DNA of 64,000 nucleotides from Castellaniella sp034675905 (GCF_034675905.1 NZ_JAUCCV010000002.1:496001-560000); one strand, 5' to 3'; shown: positions 16,442 to 25,913, counted from the first letter of the stretch. The notes: generated from the letters alone by a model not told the origin. Program-made: numbers and translations.

Positions 16442-17146
16442 ATGCCCGCTCATTCCCATCTTGCCCTGTTCGACCTGGATCACACCCTGCTGCCCTTTGA
16501 CAGCGACTATCAATGGGCGGAATTCCTGGCCCGGACCGGCCGCGCCGGCGATCCGGAACTGGCCCGCCAACGCAATGACGATCTGATGCGCCGCTACAAC
16601 GAAGGCACGCTATCGGCCGAAGAAGCCGCCGATTTCATGCTGGGCCTGCTGCGCCTGGGCGAACCGGCGGAACTGGCGCAATGGCACCAGGACTATATGC
16701 GCGAGGTCATCGTCCCCGGCCTGCTGCCCGCAGCACACGCCCTGGTGGCCGATCACCAGGCACGCGGCGGGCTGTGCGCCATCGTCACCGCCACCAATTC
16801 CTTTGTCACTGCGCCCATCGCCCGGGCGCTGGGCTTCGACCACCTGATCGCCACCATCCCGCAGCGCGATGCCGATGGCCGCTACACCGGGCGCATCGAA
16901 GGCACCCCCAGCTTCAAGGCTGGCAAGGTGCTGCGCGTGCGCGACTGGCTGCAATCACAAGGCCTGCAACTGGAAGACTTCACCGAGTCCTGGTTCTATA
17001 GCGATTCGCTGAATGATTTGCCGCTGATGGAAGCCGTCACCCACCCTGTCGCCACCAACCCCAGCGCCTCGCTGCGGGAACTGGCCCAGGGCCGGAATTG
17101 GCGCATTCTGGACCTATTTGCGGACATGCAGGATACAAAGTCTTAA
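16442..17146 (+). CDS. HAD-IB family hydrolase (phosphoserine phosphatase-like)
   Basis: HAD-superfamily phosphatase of subfamily IB. Motif I is FDLDHTLLPFDSD with the catalytic Asp pair, motif II is IVTATNS, and motif III is KAGKV together with YSDSLNDLPLMEAV. Length 234 aa. The cap is the small helical type of SerB-like enzymes. The substrate cannot be told. It lies between hda and pcnB, where this family is conserved in Burkholderiales. Confidence 0.9.
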   Translation: MPAHSHLALFDLDHTLLPFDSDYQWAEFLARTGRAGDPELARQRNDDLMRRYNEGTLSAEEAADFMLGLLRLGEPAELAQWHQDYMREVIVPGLLPAAHALVADHQARGGLCAIVTATNSFVTAPIARALGFDHLIATIPQRDADGRYTGRIEGTPSFKAGKVLRVRDWLQSQGLQLEDFTESWFYSDSLNDLPLMEAVTHPVATNPSASLRELAQGRNWRILDLFADMQDTKS

Positions 17147-17156
17147 AATACGCGCC

Positions 17157-18530
17157 ATGCTCAAGCAGACCATCAAAAATTTCGTCTCTCGCCTCCTCGC
17201 GCCGCCGCCCAGCGGCCCGGTGCGCCTGTCCCGCGACAAACACGGCATCGACCGGCGGCTGGTGTCACGCCATGCGATCAAGGTCTGCGAGGTCTTGAAC
17301 CAGCAGGGCTTTGACGCCTACATCGTCGGCGGCGCCGTGCGCGACTTGATTGTCGGCCTGCAGCCCAAGGATTTCGACGTCGCCACCAACGCCACGCCGA
17401 ACCAGATCCGGCCGCTGTTTCGCCGCGCCCGCATCATCGGCCGGCGTTTTCAGTTGGTGCATGTGGTGTTCGGCCAGGAAATCATCGAAACCTCCACGTT
17501 CCGCGCCCCGGCGTCAGGCACGCAGGAAACCGATGAACATGGCCGCATCCTGCGCGACAATGAATTCGGCACGCACGAAGAAGACGCCGTGCGGCGCGAC
17601 TTCACCATCAACGCGCTGTACTACGACCCGCTGAAAGAAGAAGTGATCGACTTTCACCAGGGCGTGGCCGATCTGAAGAACCGCGTGGTGCGCATGATCG
17701 GCGACCCTGAAACCCGTTTTCGCGAAGACCCGGTGCGCATGCTGCGCGCGCTGCGCTTCCAAGCCAAACTGGGCGCCCGCATCGACCCGGCGACCGAAGC
17801 CCCGATCACCCAGCTGGCGGCGCTTATCGAACACGTGCCGGCCTCGCGGCTGTTCGACGAAACCCTGAAGTTGCTGACCTGCGGCCATGCCATGGACTGC
17901 CTGCGCGAACTGCGCCGGTCCGGCCTGACCAAAAGCCTGATTCCCCTGATCGATCGCATCTTCGAAGAAGACGGCGGCGAGGCCTTTGTGGAAATCGCGC
18001 TGTCGCGCACGGATGCCCGCGTGCGGGCCGGCAAGCCCATCAGCCCCAGTTTCCTGTTTGCAGCGCTGCTATGGCGGCTGGTGCAAAAGCGCTGGACTGC
18101 CCTGCTGGCCCAGGACGTGCAGCGCAACGAGGCCCTGATCCGCGCCGCCGATTCGGTAATCGACGAGCAGATGCACAAGCTGGCCATCCAGCGGCGTCAC
18201 CAGGCCGATATGCGCGAGATCTGGCTGATGCAGGCGCGTTTTGAGCGCGCCACGGTGCGCTCCATCTGGCGCATGATGGAGCAGCCCCGTTTCCGGGCCT
18301 CCGTAGATTTCCTGCAGCTGCGGGCTGAAGCCCGCGAAGTCGACAGCGTGCTGGCCCAGTGGTGGATGGACTTGGCCGACAGCGGCGACGAGCGCCGCAG
18401 CCAGATGATCGATACCTGGCAGGCCGGACACGCTGGCGCGCGACGCCTGGGTTCGGGCACGACACGCAAGCGCCGCCGGCGTCGCAAACCCGGCGCCGGG
18501 GCCGAATCCACCGACACCGCAGACGCATAA
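17157..18530 (+). CDS. pcnB: Poly(A) polymerase I
   Basis: Class II nucleotidyltransferase that adds 3' poly(A) tails marking RNAs for decay. The catalytic YIVGGAVRDLIVGLQPKDFD motif contains the GG and DxD elements, followed by FRRARIIGRRFQLVHVVFG and the RRDFTINALYYDP and DPVRMLRALRFQAKLG motifs. A basic Arg/Lys/Gly tail ends the 457-aa protein. Start 17157 gives MLKQTIKNFVSRLL. folK starts 4 bp after the stop. Confidence 0.95.
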   Translation: MLKQTIKNFVSRLLAPPPSGPVRLSRDKHGIDRRLVSRHAIKVCEVLNQQGFDAYIVGGAVRDLIVGLQPKDFDVATNATPNQIRPLFRRARIIGRRFQLVHVVFGQEIIETSTFRAPASGTQETDEHGRILRDNEFGTHEEDAVRRDFTINALYYDPLKEEVIDFHQGVADLKNRVVRMIGDPETRFREDPVRMLRALRFQAKLGARIDPATEAPITQLAALIEHVPASRLFDETLKLLTCGHAMDCLRELRRSGLTKSLIPLIDRIFEEDGGEAFVEIALSRTDARVRAGKPISPSFLFAALLWRLVQKRWTALLAQDVQRNEALIRAADSVIDEQMHKLAIQRRHQADMREIWLMQARFERATVRSIWRMMEQPRFRASVDFLQLRAEAREVDSVLAQWWMDLADSGDERRSQMIDTWQAGHAGARRLGSGTTRKRRRRRKPGAGAESTDTADA

Positions 18531-18533
18531 GCC

Positions 18534-19568
18534 ATGCAGGATCCCGGCCATGCCCCGGACGGGCGCACGGGCGATGTCCTGGCCTACATCGGTCTGGGCG
18601 CCAATCTGGGCGATGCCGCCCAGACCGTGCTGGCAGCTGCGCACGCCCTGACCCTAGTCGATGGGGTCAGCCGCCTGCGCCTGTCCCCGCTATACGACAC
18701 CTCCCCGGTCGGCTGCGCCGGCCCGGATTACGTCAATGCTGTGGCGGGAATTCATACATCGCTCAGCGCATCGGCCTTGCTGGCCGCTCTGCAGGGGATC
18801 GAGCAGGCGCATGGACGCGAGCGCCCCTACCGCAACGCCCCGCGCACGCTGGACCTGGATCTGCTGTGGTACGGCGGACAGACGATCACCCAAGCCGACC
18901 TGATCGTGCCGCACCCGCGCATGCACGAACGGGCGTTCGTGCTGCAGCCACTGCAGGATCTGGCCCCGGAGCTGATCCTGGCGCAAGGCACGCTGGCCGA
19001 TCTGTTGACACGCTGCGCAGATCAGGCCATCCGGCCCTTGCCCCGCCCGTCCTTTTTCACCTCGGAAACCGCCATGTCCGCCCTGCCCCCCATTCGTCTG
19101 GTCGTCGCCTATACGGACAACCGTGTGATCGGACGCGACGGCGGCATGCCCTGGCATCTGCCGGGTGATCTGGCGCATTTCAAGCGCAGTACGCTGGGCA
19201 ACCCCATCTTGATGGGCCGCAAGACCTGGCTGTCGCTGGGGCGTCCGCTACCGGGACGGCGCAATCTGGTGCTCAGCCGGGATGCCTCGTTCGCCGCCGC
19301 GGGCGCCGAACGCTTTGCCTCGCTGGATGAAGCCCTGGCCGCCTGCCAGGATGCGGAACGCATCTGCGTGATCGGCGGGGAACAGATCTTTCGCCTGGCC
19401 CTGCCGCTGGCCGATGAACTGATCGCCACGGAAATCCACGCCCAGATCGAGGGCGACACCTGGTTTCCGGAACTGCCGGCAGGACAGTGGCAGGAAACGG
19501 AACGCCTGCCCCAAGCCGCCAGCGACGGCCTGAGCTACGATTTCGTGACCTATCAGCGCCAGCGTTGA
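18534..19568 (+). CDS. folK: HPPK (FolK) and dihydrofolate reductase (FolA) in one reading frame
   Basis: One uninterrupted 344-aa frame holds two folate enzymes. Residues 1 to about 175 are 6-hydroxymethyl-7,8-dihydropterin pyrophosphokinase: YIGLGANLGDAAQ, LYDTSPVGCAGPDYVNAV and RPYRNAPRTLDLDLLWYG with the catalytic Asp residues, then VPHPRMHERAFVLQPL. Residues 181-344 are dihydrofolate reductase: VVAYTDNRVIGRDGGMPWHL with PGDLAHFKRST (active-site Asp) and GRKTWLSLGRPLPGRRNLVL, IGGEQIF. The join has no stop in any phase, and an ATG at 19074 (residue 181) with a GGA 9 nt before it could start FolA separately. So this is either a true fusion or two proteins whose frames merged. FolK normally follows pcnB here. 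Confidence 0.88.
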   Translation: MQDPGHAPDGRTGDVLAYIGLGANLGDAAQTVLAAAHALTLVDGVSRLRLSPLYDTSPVGCAGPDYVNAVAGIHTSLSASALLAALQGIEQAHGRERPYRNAPRTLDLDLLWYGGQTITQADLIVPHPRMHERAFVLQPLQDLAPELILAQGTLADLLTRCADQAIRPLPRPSFFTSETAMSALPPIRLVVAYTDNRVIGRDGGMPWHLPGDLAHFKRSTLGNPILMGRKTWLSLGRPLPGRRNLVLSRDASFAAAGAERFASLDEALAACQDAERICVIGGEQIFRLALPLADELIATEIHAQIEGDTWFPELPAGQWQETERLPQAASDGLSYDFVTYQRQR

Positions 19569-19574
19569 ATCCGA

Positions 19575-19790
19575 TCAGGCCTTTGCAGCCTTTGCCCGCG
19601 CCCGAATGGCGGTGACGGGTTCTCCTGCAATTCCCCAGTTATCGGTATCGACTTCTTCGATCACCACGAACGTGGTCTTGGGGTTCTTGCCCAATACATC
19701 CACCAACAGCTGAGTGGCCCCCTGCATCAGGCGGGCCTTTTGTTCGGCGGTGACCCCTTCGCGGGTGATCTTGATGTTCACGTATGGCAT
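19575..19790 (-). CDS. 4-oxalocrotonate tautomerase family enzyme
   Basis: Small tautomerase, 71 aa from ATG at 19790, beginning MPYVNIKITREGVTAEQKAR. Removal of Met exposes the catalytic Pro1. The TTFVVIEEVDTDNWGIAGEP segment carries the second part of the fold. Members act as hexamers on enol/keto substrates; the exact substrate is unknown. It sits convergently against folA and upstream of nothing obvious on its strand. A longer frame to 19904 overlaps the gcv terminator and is not used. Confidence 0.88.
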   Translation of the reverse strand: MPYVNIKITREGVTAEQKARLMQGATQLLVDVLGKNPKTTFVVIEEVDTDNWGIAGEPVTAIRARAKAAKA

Positions 19791-19843
19791 GCTTTGTCTT
19801 CCCGGATCTGTCTTTTTTGAACGGCCCTGCAGGCCGCAGATGT

Positions 19844-19871
19844 AAAAAGGCCCCACCGGATGGGTGGGGCC
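19844..19871 (-). terminator. Rho-independent terminator of the gcvTHP operon
   Basis: On the minus strand, GGCCCCACC-CATCC-GGTGGGGCC followed by TTTTT: a 9-bp GC stem and T tract, 43 bp after the gcvP stop. A textbook intrinsic terminator. Confidence 0.93.
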
Positions 19872-19913
19872 ACGGTCAGAGCCTATTCTAGGCCCATTCG
19901 ACACCGATGCGCA

Positions 19914-22796
19914 TCAGGCGACGGTCTGCGCCTCCGAGGCATAGGCTTCGATCGGCGGGCAGGCGCAGCTGAGATTCCGATCCCCCCAGGCATTGTCCAC
20001 CCGCGAGACCGGCGGCCAGTATTTACGGGCTGCCATGCCAGGCAGCGGATAGGCCGCCTGTTCGCGCGTGTACGGATGGGTCCAGTCCTGCACCAGCAAC
20101 ACAGACGCCGGGTGCGGGGCATTGACCAGCACGTTGTCTTCCAGCGGCTGTTCACCGCGTTCGACGGTCGCGATTTCCTGGCGGATGGCGATCATCGCAT
20201 CGATGAAACGATCCAGTTCTTCCACCCCTTCGGATTCAGTCGGCTCGACCATCAGGGTGCCGGCCACCGGGAAGCTCATGGTGGGGGCATGGAAACCGTA
20301 ATCCATCAGGCGCTTGGCGATGTCTTCGGCGCCGATGCCGCTGGCGTCCTTGATCGGGCGGATATCCAGAATGCATTCATGCGCCACCCGACCGTTCGCA
20401 CCGGCATACAGGATGGGATAGTGCGGAGCCAGGCGGGACGCCAGGTAGTTGGCGTTCAGGATGGCGACCTGGGTGGCGCGGCGCAGGCCAGCCGCCCCCA
20501 TCATCATGACGTACATGGTGGAAATCGGCAGAATGCTGGCCGAACCGAAAGGCGCCGCCGACACCGGGCCGGACTGCCCTGCCGGCAGACGACCGTCTTC
20601 GCCCACGACGCCCGGCAGGTACGGCGCCAGATGCGCGCGCACCGCCACCGGCCCGACACCGGGGCCGCCGCCGCCATGCGGAATGCAGAAGGTCTTGTGC
20701 AGGTTCAGGTGGGAGACGTCCGAACCGAACCGGCCCGGACGCGCCACGCCGACCATGGCATTCATGTTGGCGCCATCCAGATAGACCTGGCCGCCGGCTT
20801 CGTGGATCAGGTCGCAGATCTCGGTGACCGTGGTTTCGAACACGCCATGGGTGGACGGATATGTGATCATCAAGGCAGCCAGGTGATCGCCCGTCTGGGC
20901 GATCTTGGCGCGCAGGTCATCCATGTCGATGTTGCCGTTGTCGTCGGACGCCACCACCACCACATCCATGCCGGCCAGGTGGGCCGAGGCGGGATTGGTG
21001 CCGTGCGCCGAGGCCGGGATCAGGCAGACATTGCGCTGATGATCGCCGTTGGCCTGATGGTAGCCGCGAATCGCCAGCAGACCGGCGTATTCGCCCTGAG
21101 CGCCGGAATTGGGCTGCAGGCTGACGCGGTCATAGCCGGTGATCTCGCACAGGGCCGCAGACAGGCGCTCGATCATGTCCTGGTAGCCCTGGGCCTGACC
21201 GGCCGGAGCAAAGGGGTGCATGTGCGCGAATTCGGGCCAGGTGACGGGAATCATTTCCGCCGTGGCATTGAGCTTCATGGTGCAGGAGCCCAGCGGAATC
21301 ATGGTGCGGTCCAGGGCCAGGTCCTTGTCCGCCAAGGCGCGCAGATAGCGCAGCATGTCGGTTTCGGACTTCACCTGGGAAAACGCCGGGTGCGCCAGAA
21401 TCGGCCCCTGGCGACGCAGGGCGGCCGGAATCGCGTCGCCGGCAGCGGCGAAATCAGGCGCCACACGCGTCGCCCCGGCGCCAGCAGCCAGCACGCCCAG
21501 CAGGATTTCGATATCGCCCTGGCCAACGGTCTCGTCCAGCGACAGGGCGACGCAGCCCGCGTCGACCCGGCGCAGATTGATGCCGCCATCCACAGCAGCA
21601 TCCAGCACGGCCTGGGTCCGGTCGCCGGTCTTCAGGCACAGCGTATCGAACCAGCTGTCATTGCAGACGGTGATGCCCATGCCGCGCAACGCCGTCGCCA
21701 GCTGCGTGGTGTGCGTCGCCACCCGCTGCGCGATGCGGCGGATGCCGTCCGGGCCATGCCAGACTGCGTACATGGAGGCCATCACGGCCAACAGCACCTG
21801 CGCCGTGCAGATGTTGGACGTCGCCTTTTCGCGGCGGATGTGCTGTTCGCGGGTCTGCAGGGCCAGACGCAGGGCGGGCTGGCCCTGGGCGTCTTGCGAC
21901 ACGCCGACCAGACGGCCGGGCAGATTGCGCTTGTAGGCGTCCTTGCAGGCCATGAAGCCCGCGTGCGGACCGCCGTAGCCCATCGGCACGCCAAAGCGCT
22001 GGGCCGAGCCCACGGCGATATCCGCGCCCCATTCACCCGGCGGCGCCAGCAAGGCCAGCGCCAGCAGATCGGTGGCCACGGCCACGATGGCGCCGGCGTC
22101 ATGCGCCTGCTGCGTCAGGGCGCGGTAATCGGCCACGCCGCCCAGGCTATGCGGATACTGCAACAGCACGCCGAAGCATTCCGGCAGACCATCGGCCTCG
22201 TCACCCACCACCACGTCAATGCCGATACCGGCAGCGCGGGTACGCACGACCTCGAGGGTTTGCGCGTGCACGTGCCGGGACACGAAGAACTGACTGGACT
22301 TGGCCCGCGACACGCGACGGGCCAGCGTCATGGCCTCGGCGGCGGCCGTGGCCTCGTCCAGCAGGGATGAGTTGGCGATATCCAGGCCGGTCAGGTCCGT
22401 GACCATGGTCTGGTAGATCAGCAGAGCTTCCAGGCGCCCCTGGGAAATTTCCGGCTGATACGGGGTATAAGCCGTGTACCAGGCGGGATTTTCCAGGATG
22501 TTGCGCAGGATGACGTGCGGCACATAGGTGCCGTAATAGCCCTGCCCGATGTAGCTGCGCAGGACCTGATTGCGCGACGCAATCGTCTTCAGGTCGGCCA
22601 AGGCCTCGACCTCGCCCAGCGGGCCGGGCAGATCCAGGTAAGGCGATTCGGACAGAATGTTTTCCGGCACGACTTCACGGATCAGGGCATCCAGGCTGGA
22701 CGCCCCGATGGCCGCCAGCATGGCCTGCTGATCGGTCTCGGACGGCCCGATATGGCGGGCGATGAATTCGGAATGCGTGGCGGGGTCGCGCAGCAT
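19914..22796 (-). CDS. gcvP: Glycine dehydrogenase (decarboxylating), P protein
   Basis: PLP enzyme that decarboxylates glycine and passes the aminomethyl group to GcvH. The 960-aa single-chain form begins MLRDPATHSEFIARHIGPSE. The PLP lysine region is HLNLHKTFCIPHGGGGPGVG with the glycine-rich loop, and LPISTMYVMMMGAAGLRRAT and GFHAPTMSFPVAGTLMVEPT follow. Start 22796 has AAGGAG upstream; the frame extends further back into gcvH. Last gene of gcvT-gcvH-gcvP. Confidence 0.97.
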   Translation of the reverse strand: MLRDPATHSEFIARHIGPSETDQQAMLAAIGASSLDALIREVVPENILSESPYLDLPGPLGEVEALADLKTIASRNQVLRSYIGQGYYGTYVPHVILRNILENPAWYTAYTPYQPEISQGRLEALLIYQTMVTDLTGLDIANSSLLDEATAAAEAMTLARRVSRAKSSQFFVSRHVHAQTLEVVRTRAAGIGIDVVVGDEADGLPECFGVLLQYPHSLGGVADYRALTQQAHDAGAIVAVATDLLALALLAPPGEWGADIAVGSAQRFGVPMGYGGPHAGFMACKDAYKRNLPGRLVGVSQDAQGQPALRLALQTREQHIRREKATSNICTAQVLLAVMASMYAVWHGPDGIRRIAQRVATHTTQLATALRGMGITVCNDSWFDTLCLKTGDRTQAVLDAAVDGGINLRRVDAGCVALSLDETVGQGDIEILLGVLAAGAGATRVAPDFAAAGDAIPAALRRQGPILAHPAFSQVKSETDMLRYLRALADKDLALDRTMIPLGSCTMKLNATAEMIPVTWPEFAHMHPFAPAGQAQGYQDMIERLSAALCEITGYDRVSLQPNSGAQGEYAGLLAIRGYHQANGDHQRNVCLIPASAHGTNPASAHLAGMDVVVVASDDNGNIDMDDLRAKIAQTGDHLAALMITYPSTHGVFETTVTEICDLIHEAGGQVYLDGANMNAMVGVARPGRFGSDVSHLNLHKTFCIPHGGGGPGVGPVAVRAHLAPYLPGVVGEDGRLPAGQSGPVSAAPFGSASILPISTMYVMMMGAAGLRRATQVAILNANYLASRLAPHYPILYAGANGRVAHECILDIRPIKDASGIGAEDIAKRLMDYGFHAPTMSFPVAGTLMVEPTESEGVEELDRFIDAMIAIRQEIATVERGEQPLEDNVLVNAPHPASVLLVQDWTHPYTREQAAYPLPGMAARKYWPPVSRVDNAWGDRNLSCACPPIEAYASEAQTVA

Positions 22797-22806
22797 GGAA
22801 TACTCC

Positions 22807-23178
22807 TTAAGCCTGGGCCTGATAGGCGGCGGCATCCAGCAGGGCATCGACGTCGGCGGCATTGTCCGGGCGGATCTTGAAGATCCACTGATCGTAGGCC
22901 GCTTCGTTGATCAGGGCCGGCTGATCGTTCAGGGCTTCGTTGAAAGCAACGATCTCGCCTGCCACCGGGGCGTAGATGTCGGACGCGGCCTTGACGGACT
23001 CGACCACGGCGGCGGTGTCGCCGGCTGCCAGCTGCGCGCCGACCTGCACGTCGCCGACAAAGACCAGATCGCCCAATTGGTCCTGGGCATCGTCGGTAAT
23101 ACCGACCAGAAAGCAGTCGCCGTCAGCCTTGACCCACTCGTGGGAGGCCGTGTATTTGCGGTCGTTGGGAATGGACAT
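22807..23178 (-). CDS. gcvH: Glycine cleavage system H protein
   Basis: Lipoyl carrier of the glycine cleavage complex, 123 aa. ASHEWVKADGDCFLVGITD, then DLVFVGDVQVGAQLAAGDTA and the lipoylation block VESVKAASDIYAPVAGEI with the modified Lys in ESVKAAS. It ends with WIFKIRPDNAADVDALLDA. It sits 10 bp upstream of gcvP and 51 bp after gcvT. Confidence 0.97.
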   Translation of the reverse strand: MSIPNDRKYTASHEWVKADGDCFLVGITDDAQDQLGDLVFVGDVQVGAQLAAGDTAAVVESVKAASDIYAPVAGEIVAFNEALNDQPALINEAAYDQWIFKIRPDNAADVDALLDAAAYQAQA

Positions 23179-23229
23179 GGTGTACCCCGTCTATGGTGTG
23201 TTGGTGTGAAATGAAAGTGTCGGGCTGGA

Positions 23230-24312
23230 TCAGACCAGCGCCTTGCCGTTGCGCACAAAAGGCGGGCGCACGATTTCGGCGGGCAGCCATTTGCCGCGGA
23301 TTTCGACCTCGACGCGATCGCCGGGCGCAGTACCCACGGGCACTCGGGCCAAGCCGATCGAAAAGCCCAGTGTGGGAGCCATGGTGCCGCTGGTGAGTTC
23401 GCCTTCGCCCTGCGCCGTGCGGACCTTCATGTGGCCGCGCATGATGCCGCGTTCCAGCAGCTTCAGGCCGACCAGTTCGCGGGCTTTCGAGGCGGATTCC
23501 AGGGCCGCGCGGCCGATGAAGTCGCGCGTCTCGTCCTTGAGGGACACAGTCCAGGCCAGACCGGATTCCAGGGGGTGGACGGTTTCGTCCATGTCCTGAC
23601 CGTACAGATTCATGCCCGCTTCCAGGCGCAGCGTATCGCGTGCGCCCAGGCCGCAGGGATGGACGCCGGCAGCAGCCAATGCATCCCAGAAGGCCTTGAC
23701 GGCGGTGGCGGGCAACACGATTTCAAAACCGTCCTCGCCGGTGTAGCCGGTGCGGGCGATCAAGGTGTTTTCATCCACCATCGTGCCGTTGAACGGCTTG
23801 AGTTCCTGGGTAGCGGCCTTCCATTCGGGATGGATGGACCAGACGGTGTCGCGGGCCTTGGGGCCTTGCACAGCCACCATGGCCAGGTCCCGCCGAGGGG
23901 TGATCGTGACGCCGAACGGCTGAGCCTGCTGTTGCATCCAGGCCAGGTCTTTATCAGCCGTACCGGCGTTGACGACGACGCGCCAGCGGTCCGAGGCGAA
24001 GAAGTAGACGATCAGGTCGTCGATCACGCCGCCCTCGGGGCGCAACATGCAGGAATACAGGGCCTTGCCGGGCACGCCGGCGATCTTGGCGACGTCGTTG
24101 GCCAGCAGGTGGCGCAGGAAGTCGGGGGCGGATGCGCCTGCGACGTCGACGTTCAGCATATGCGACACGTCGAACATGCCGACGCCCTGGCGCACGGCAT
24201 GGTGCTCTTCCAGTTGGGAACCATAGGCCAGCGGCATGTCCCAGCCACCGAAATCGACGATTTTTGCGCCCAAGGCGACGTGGGTATCAAACAGGGGAGT
24301 CTGCGCAGACAT
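23230..24312 (-). CDS. gcvT: Aminomethyltransferase, glycine cleavage T protein
   Basis: Transfers the methylene group from GcvH-bound aminomethyl to tetrahydrofolate, releasing ammonia. 360 aa. MSAQTPLFDTHVALGAKIVD, FGGWDMPLAYGSQLEEHHAV, VGMFDVSHM with the catalytic Asp region, and ARTGYTGEDGFEI and GLGARDTLRLEAGMNLYGQD are diagnostic. Start 24312 is preferred over the in-frame ATG at 24390, which lies inside the riboswitch. Expression is likely switched on by glycine through the upstream riboswitch. Confidence 0.97.
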   Translation of the reverse strand: MSAQTPLFDTHVALGAKIVDFGGWDMPLAYGSQLEEHHAVRQGVGMFDVSHMLNVDVAGASAPDFLRHLLANDVAKIAGVPGKALYSCMLRPEGGVIDDLIVYFFASDRWRVVVNAGTADKDLAWMQQQAQPFGVTITPRRDLAMVAVQGPKARDTVWSIHPEWKAATQELKPFNGTMVDENTLIARTGYTGEDGFEIVLPATAVKAFWDALAAAGVHPCGLGARDTLRLEAGMNLYGQDMDETVHPLESGLAWTVSLKDETRDFIGRAALESASKARELVGLKLLERGIMRGHMKVRTAQGEGELTSGTMAPTLGFSIGLARVPVGTAPGDRVEVEIRGKWLPAEIVRPPFVRNGKALV

Positions 24313-24357
24313 GGGAGGGCTCCAAAACATGAGGGCGGCACGGATGCCGGCAGCGCC

Positions 24358-24560
24358 CTTCTGTCCTTTTGCCTGAGAGTTGCCCCACACAGCGGGGGTT
24401 CACCTTCGGCGCCCGCCACCTGGCAAACAGGGGCGGATCTCTCCAGAATGCTGCGATGCGCGTGCGGCATCATGCGAATGGTACAGGGTGCCTGAGCGAT
24501 TCTGGGCGAATTGCGCCTTCGGCGGCCGCCCAAATCATGGGGCGACGCTCTCCCACCCGC
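24358..24560 (-). ncRNA. Tandem glycine riboswitch upstream of gcvTHP
   Basis: On the minus strand two aptamers are readable in order. The first (about 24560 to 24481) has GGGAGAGCG, GCCGCCGAAGGCGCAA and CGCTCAGGCACCCTGTACC. The second (about 24453 to 24358) has TGGAGAGATCC, GGCGCCGAAGG and AACTCTCAGGCAAAAGGACAGA. These are the conserved core blocks of the glycine riboswitch in its cooperative two-aptamer form. The gcvT start is about 45 nt downstream. In Proteobacteria it normally activates expression when glycine is high. Confidence 0.95.
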
Positions 24561-24689
24561 ATCGGGTGACAGCAAGGGCAAAATATACCCCGAAATGCCC
24601 TGATTCAACAATCGGTACGCCAGCCGATTCCAAAACAAGCCGGGATCCTCTTCCGCAGGGACTCAGCCCATGCCGGCCGCCGCCGCCGA

Positions 24690-25913
24690 TCAGATATAGC
24701 CCTGCTCGCGCCAGCGGGCGCGGGTCTGCGCATCCACGCCCAAACGATCCAGCATCGCATCGGTATGCTGGCCCAGCGCCGGAGCCGGCGTCTGGATACC
24801 CCCCGGAGTCGCCGACAGTTTCGGCACGATGCCCGGCACCTTGCAGGGCGTGCCATCGGGCAGCGGCTGATCCAGCACCATGTCGCGCGCCTGATAATGC
24901 GGGTCCGCCGCGATATCGGCGATGTCGTAGATGCGCCCGGCAGGAATGCGGGCTGCGTTCAGGATGTCCAGGACTTCGTCCTGGGAACGCTGCGCCGCCC
25001 AATCACCGATCGCGGCGTCGATGCGAGCCACCTGCGCCACCCGCCCGGCATTGTGGGCCAGATCGGGATCATCGCCCAGGTCGCTGCGGCCGATGGCCTG
25101 CATCAGGCGGCGGAAAATGCTGTCGCCATTACCGGCGATCAGCACGTAGCCTCCCCGGCAGGCATAGGCATTGCTGGGGGCGATGCCGGGCAGGCTGCTG
25201 CCGGCAGGCTGGCGGACTTCGCCGAACACCGCGTATTCGGGCAGCAGGCTTTCCATCATGTTGAAGACCGATTCGTACAGCGCGACGTCGATCATCTGCC
25301 CTGCGCCCTGCTGGTCGCGCGCGCGCAAGGCCAGCAACACACCGATGACCCCGTGCAGGGCGGACAGCGAATCGCCGATGGACACGCCCACGCGCACCGG
25401 GGTGCGGCCAGGCTCGCCGCTTAAATGGCGCAAGCCGCCCATGGCCTCGGCCACGACGCCGAAACCGGGGCGGTCACGGTAAGGCCCGGTCTGCCCGTAA
25501 CCCGAAACCCGCAACATGATCAGGCGCGGGTTCAGAGCATGCAGATCCTCCCAACCCAGGCCCCAGGATTCCAAGGTGCCGGGCTTGAAGTTTTCGACCA
25601 CCACGTCACATTCCTGCACCAGCTGACGCACCAACGCCTGGATATCCGGCTGGCGCAGATCCAGGGTGACGGACTGCTTGTTGCGCGATTGCACCTGCCA
25701 CCAGACGGAGGTGCCTTCATGCAGCAAGCGCCAGTTGCGCAAGGGGTCGCCCTGGCCGGGAGGTTCGATCTTGATGATCTCGGCGCCGAATTCCCCCAGG
25801 ATCTTCGTCGCAAAGGGACCGGCGATCAACTGGCCCATTTCCAGCACCCGGATGCCATCCAGGGGCTTCGTTCCTGGCAAAAAAGGGGAATGTGCGGCAG
25901 CGCTTGTCGTCAT
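24690..25913 (-). CDS. CaiB/BaiF (family III) CoA-transferase
   Basis: 407-aa family III CoA-transferase that exchanges CoA between carboxylic acids. Landmarks are LDGIRVLEMGQLIAGPFATK, IIKIEPPGQGDPLRNWR, LDLRQPDIQ, VENFKPGTLESWGLGW and GVSIGDSLSALHGVIGVLLA. The catalytic Asp region of the family falls in ENFKPG to GVSIGD. Bordetella-type genomes hold dozens of such genes, so the substrate cannot be assigned. It lies downstream of the flavoprotein on the same strand. Confidence 0.92.
   Translation of the reverse strand: MTTSAAAHSPFLPGTKPLDGIRVLEMGQLIAGPFATKILGEFGAEIIKIEPPGQGDPLRNWRLLHEGTSVWWQVQSRNKQSVTLDLRQPDIQALVRQLVQECDVVVENFKPGTLESWGLGWEDLHALNPRLIMLRVSGYGQTGPYRDRPGFGVVAEAMGGLRHLSGEPGRTPVRVGVSIGDSLSALHGVIGVLLALRARDQQGAGQMIDVALYESVFNMMESLLPEYAVFGEVRQPAGSSLPGIAPSNAYACRGGYVLIAGNGDSIFRRLMQAIGRSDLGDDPDLAHNAGRVAQVARIDAAIGDWAAQRSQDEVLDILNAARIPAGRIYDIADIAADPHYQARDMVLDQPLPDGTPCKVPGIVPKLSATPGGIQTPAPALGQHTDAMLDRLGVDAQTRARWREQGYI

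Noticed and set aside
19860..22370. Plus-strand open frame of 836 codons opposite gcvP
   Set aside because: Antisense of gcvP; Arg, Gln and His-rich translation without motifs. It also crosses the gcv terminator.
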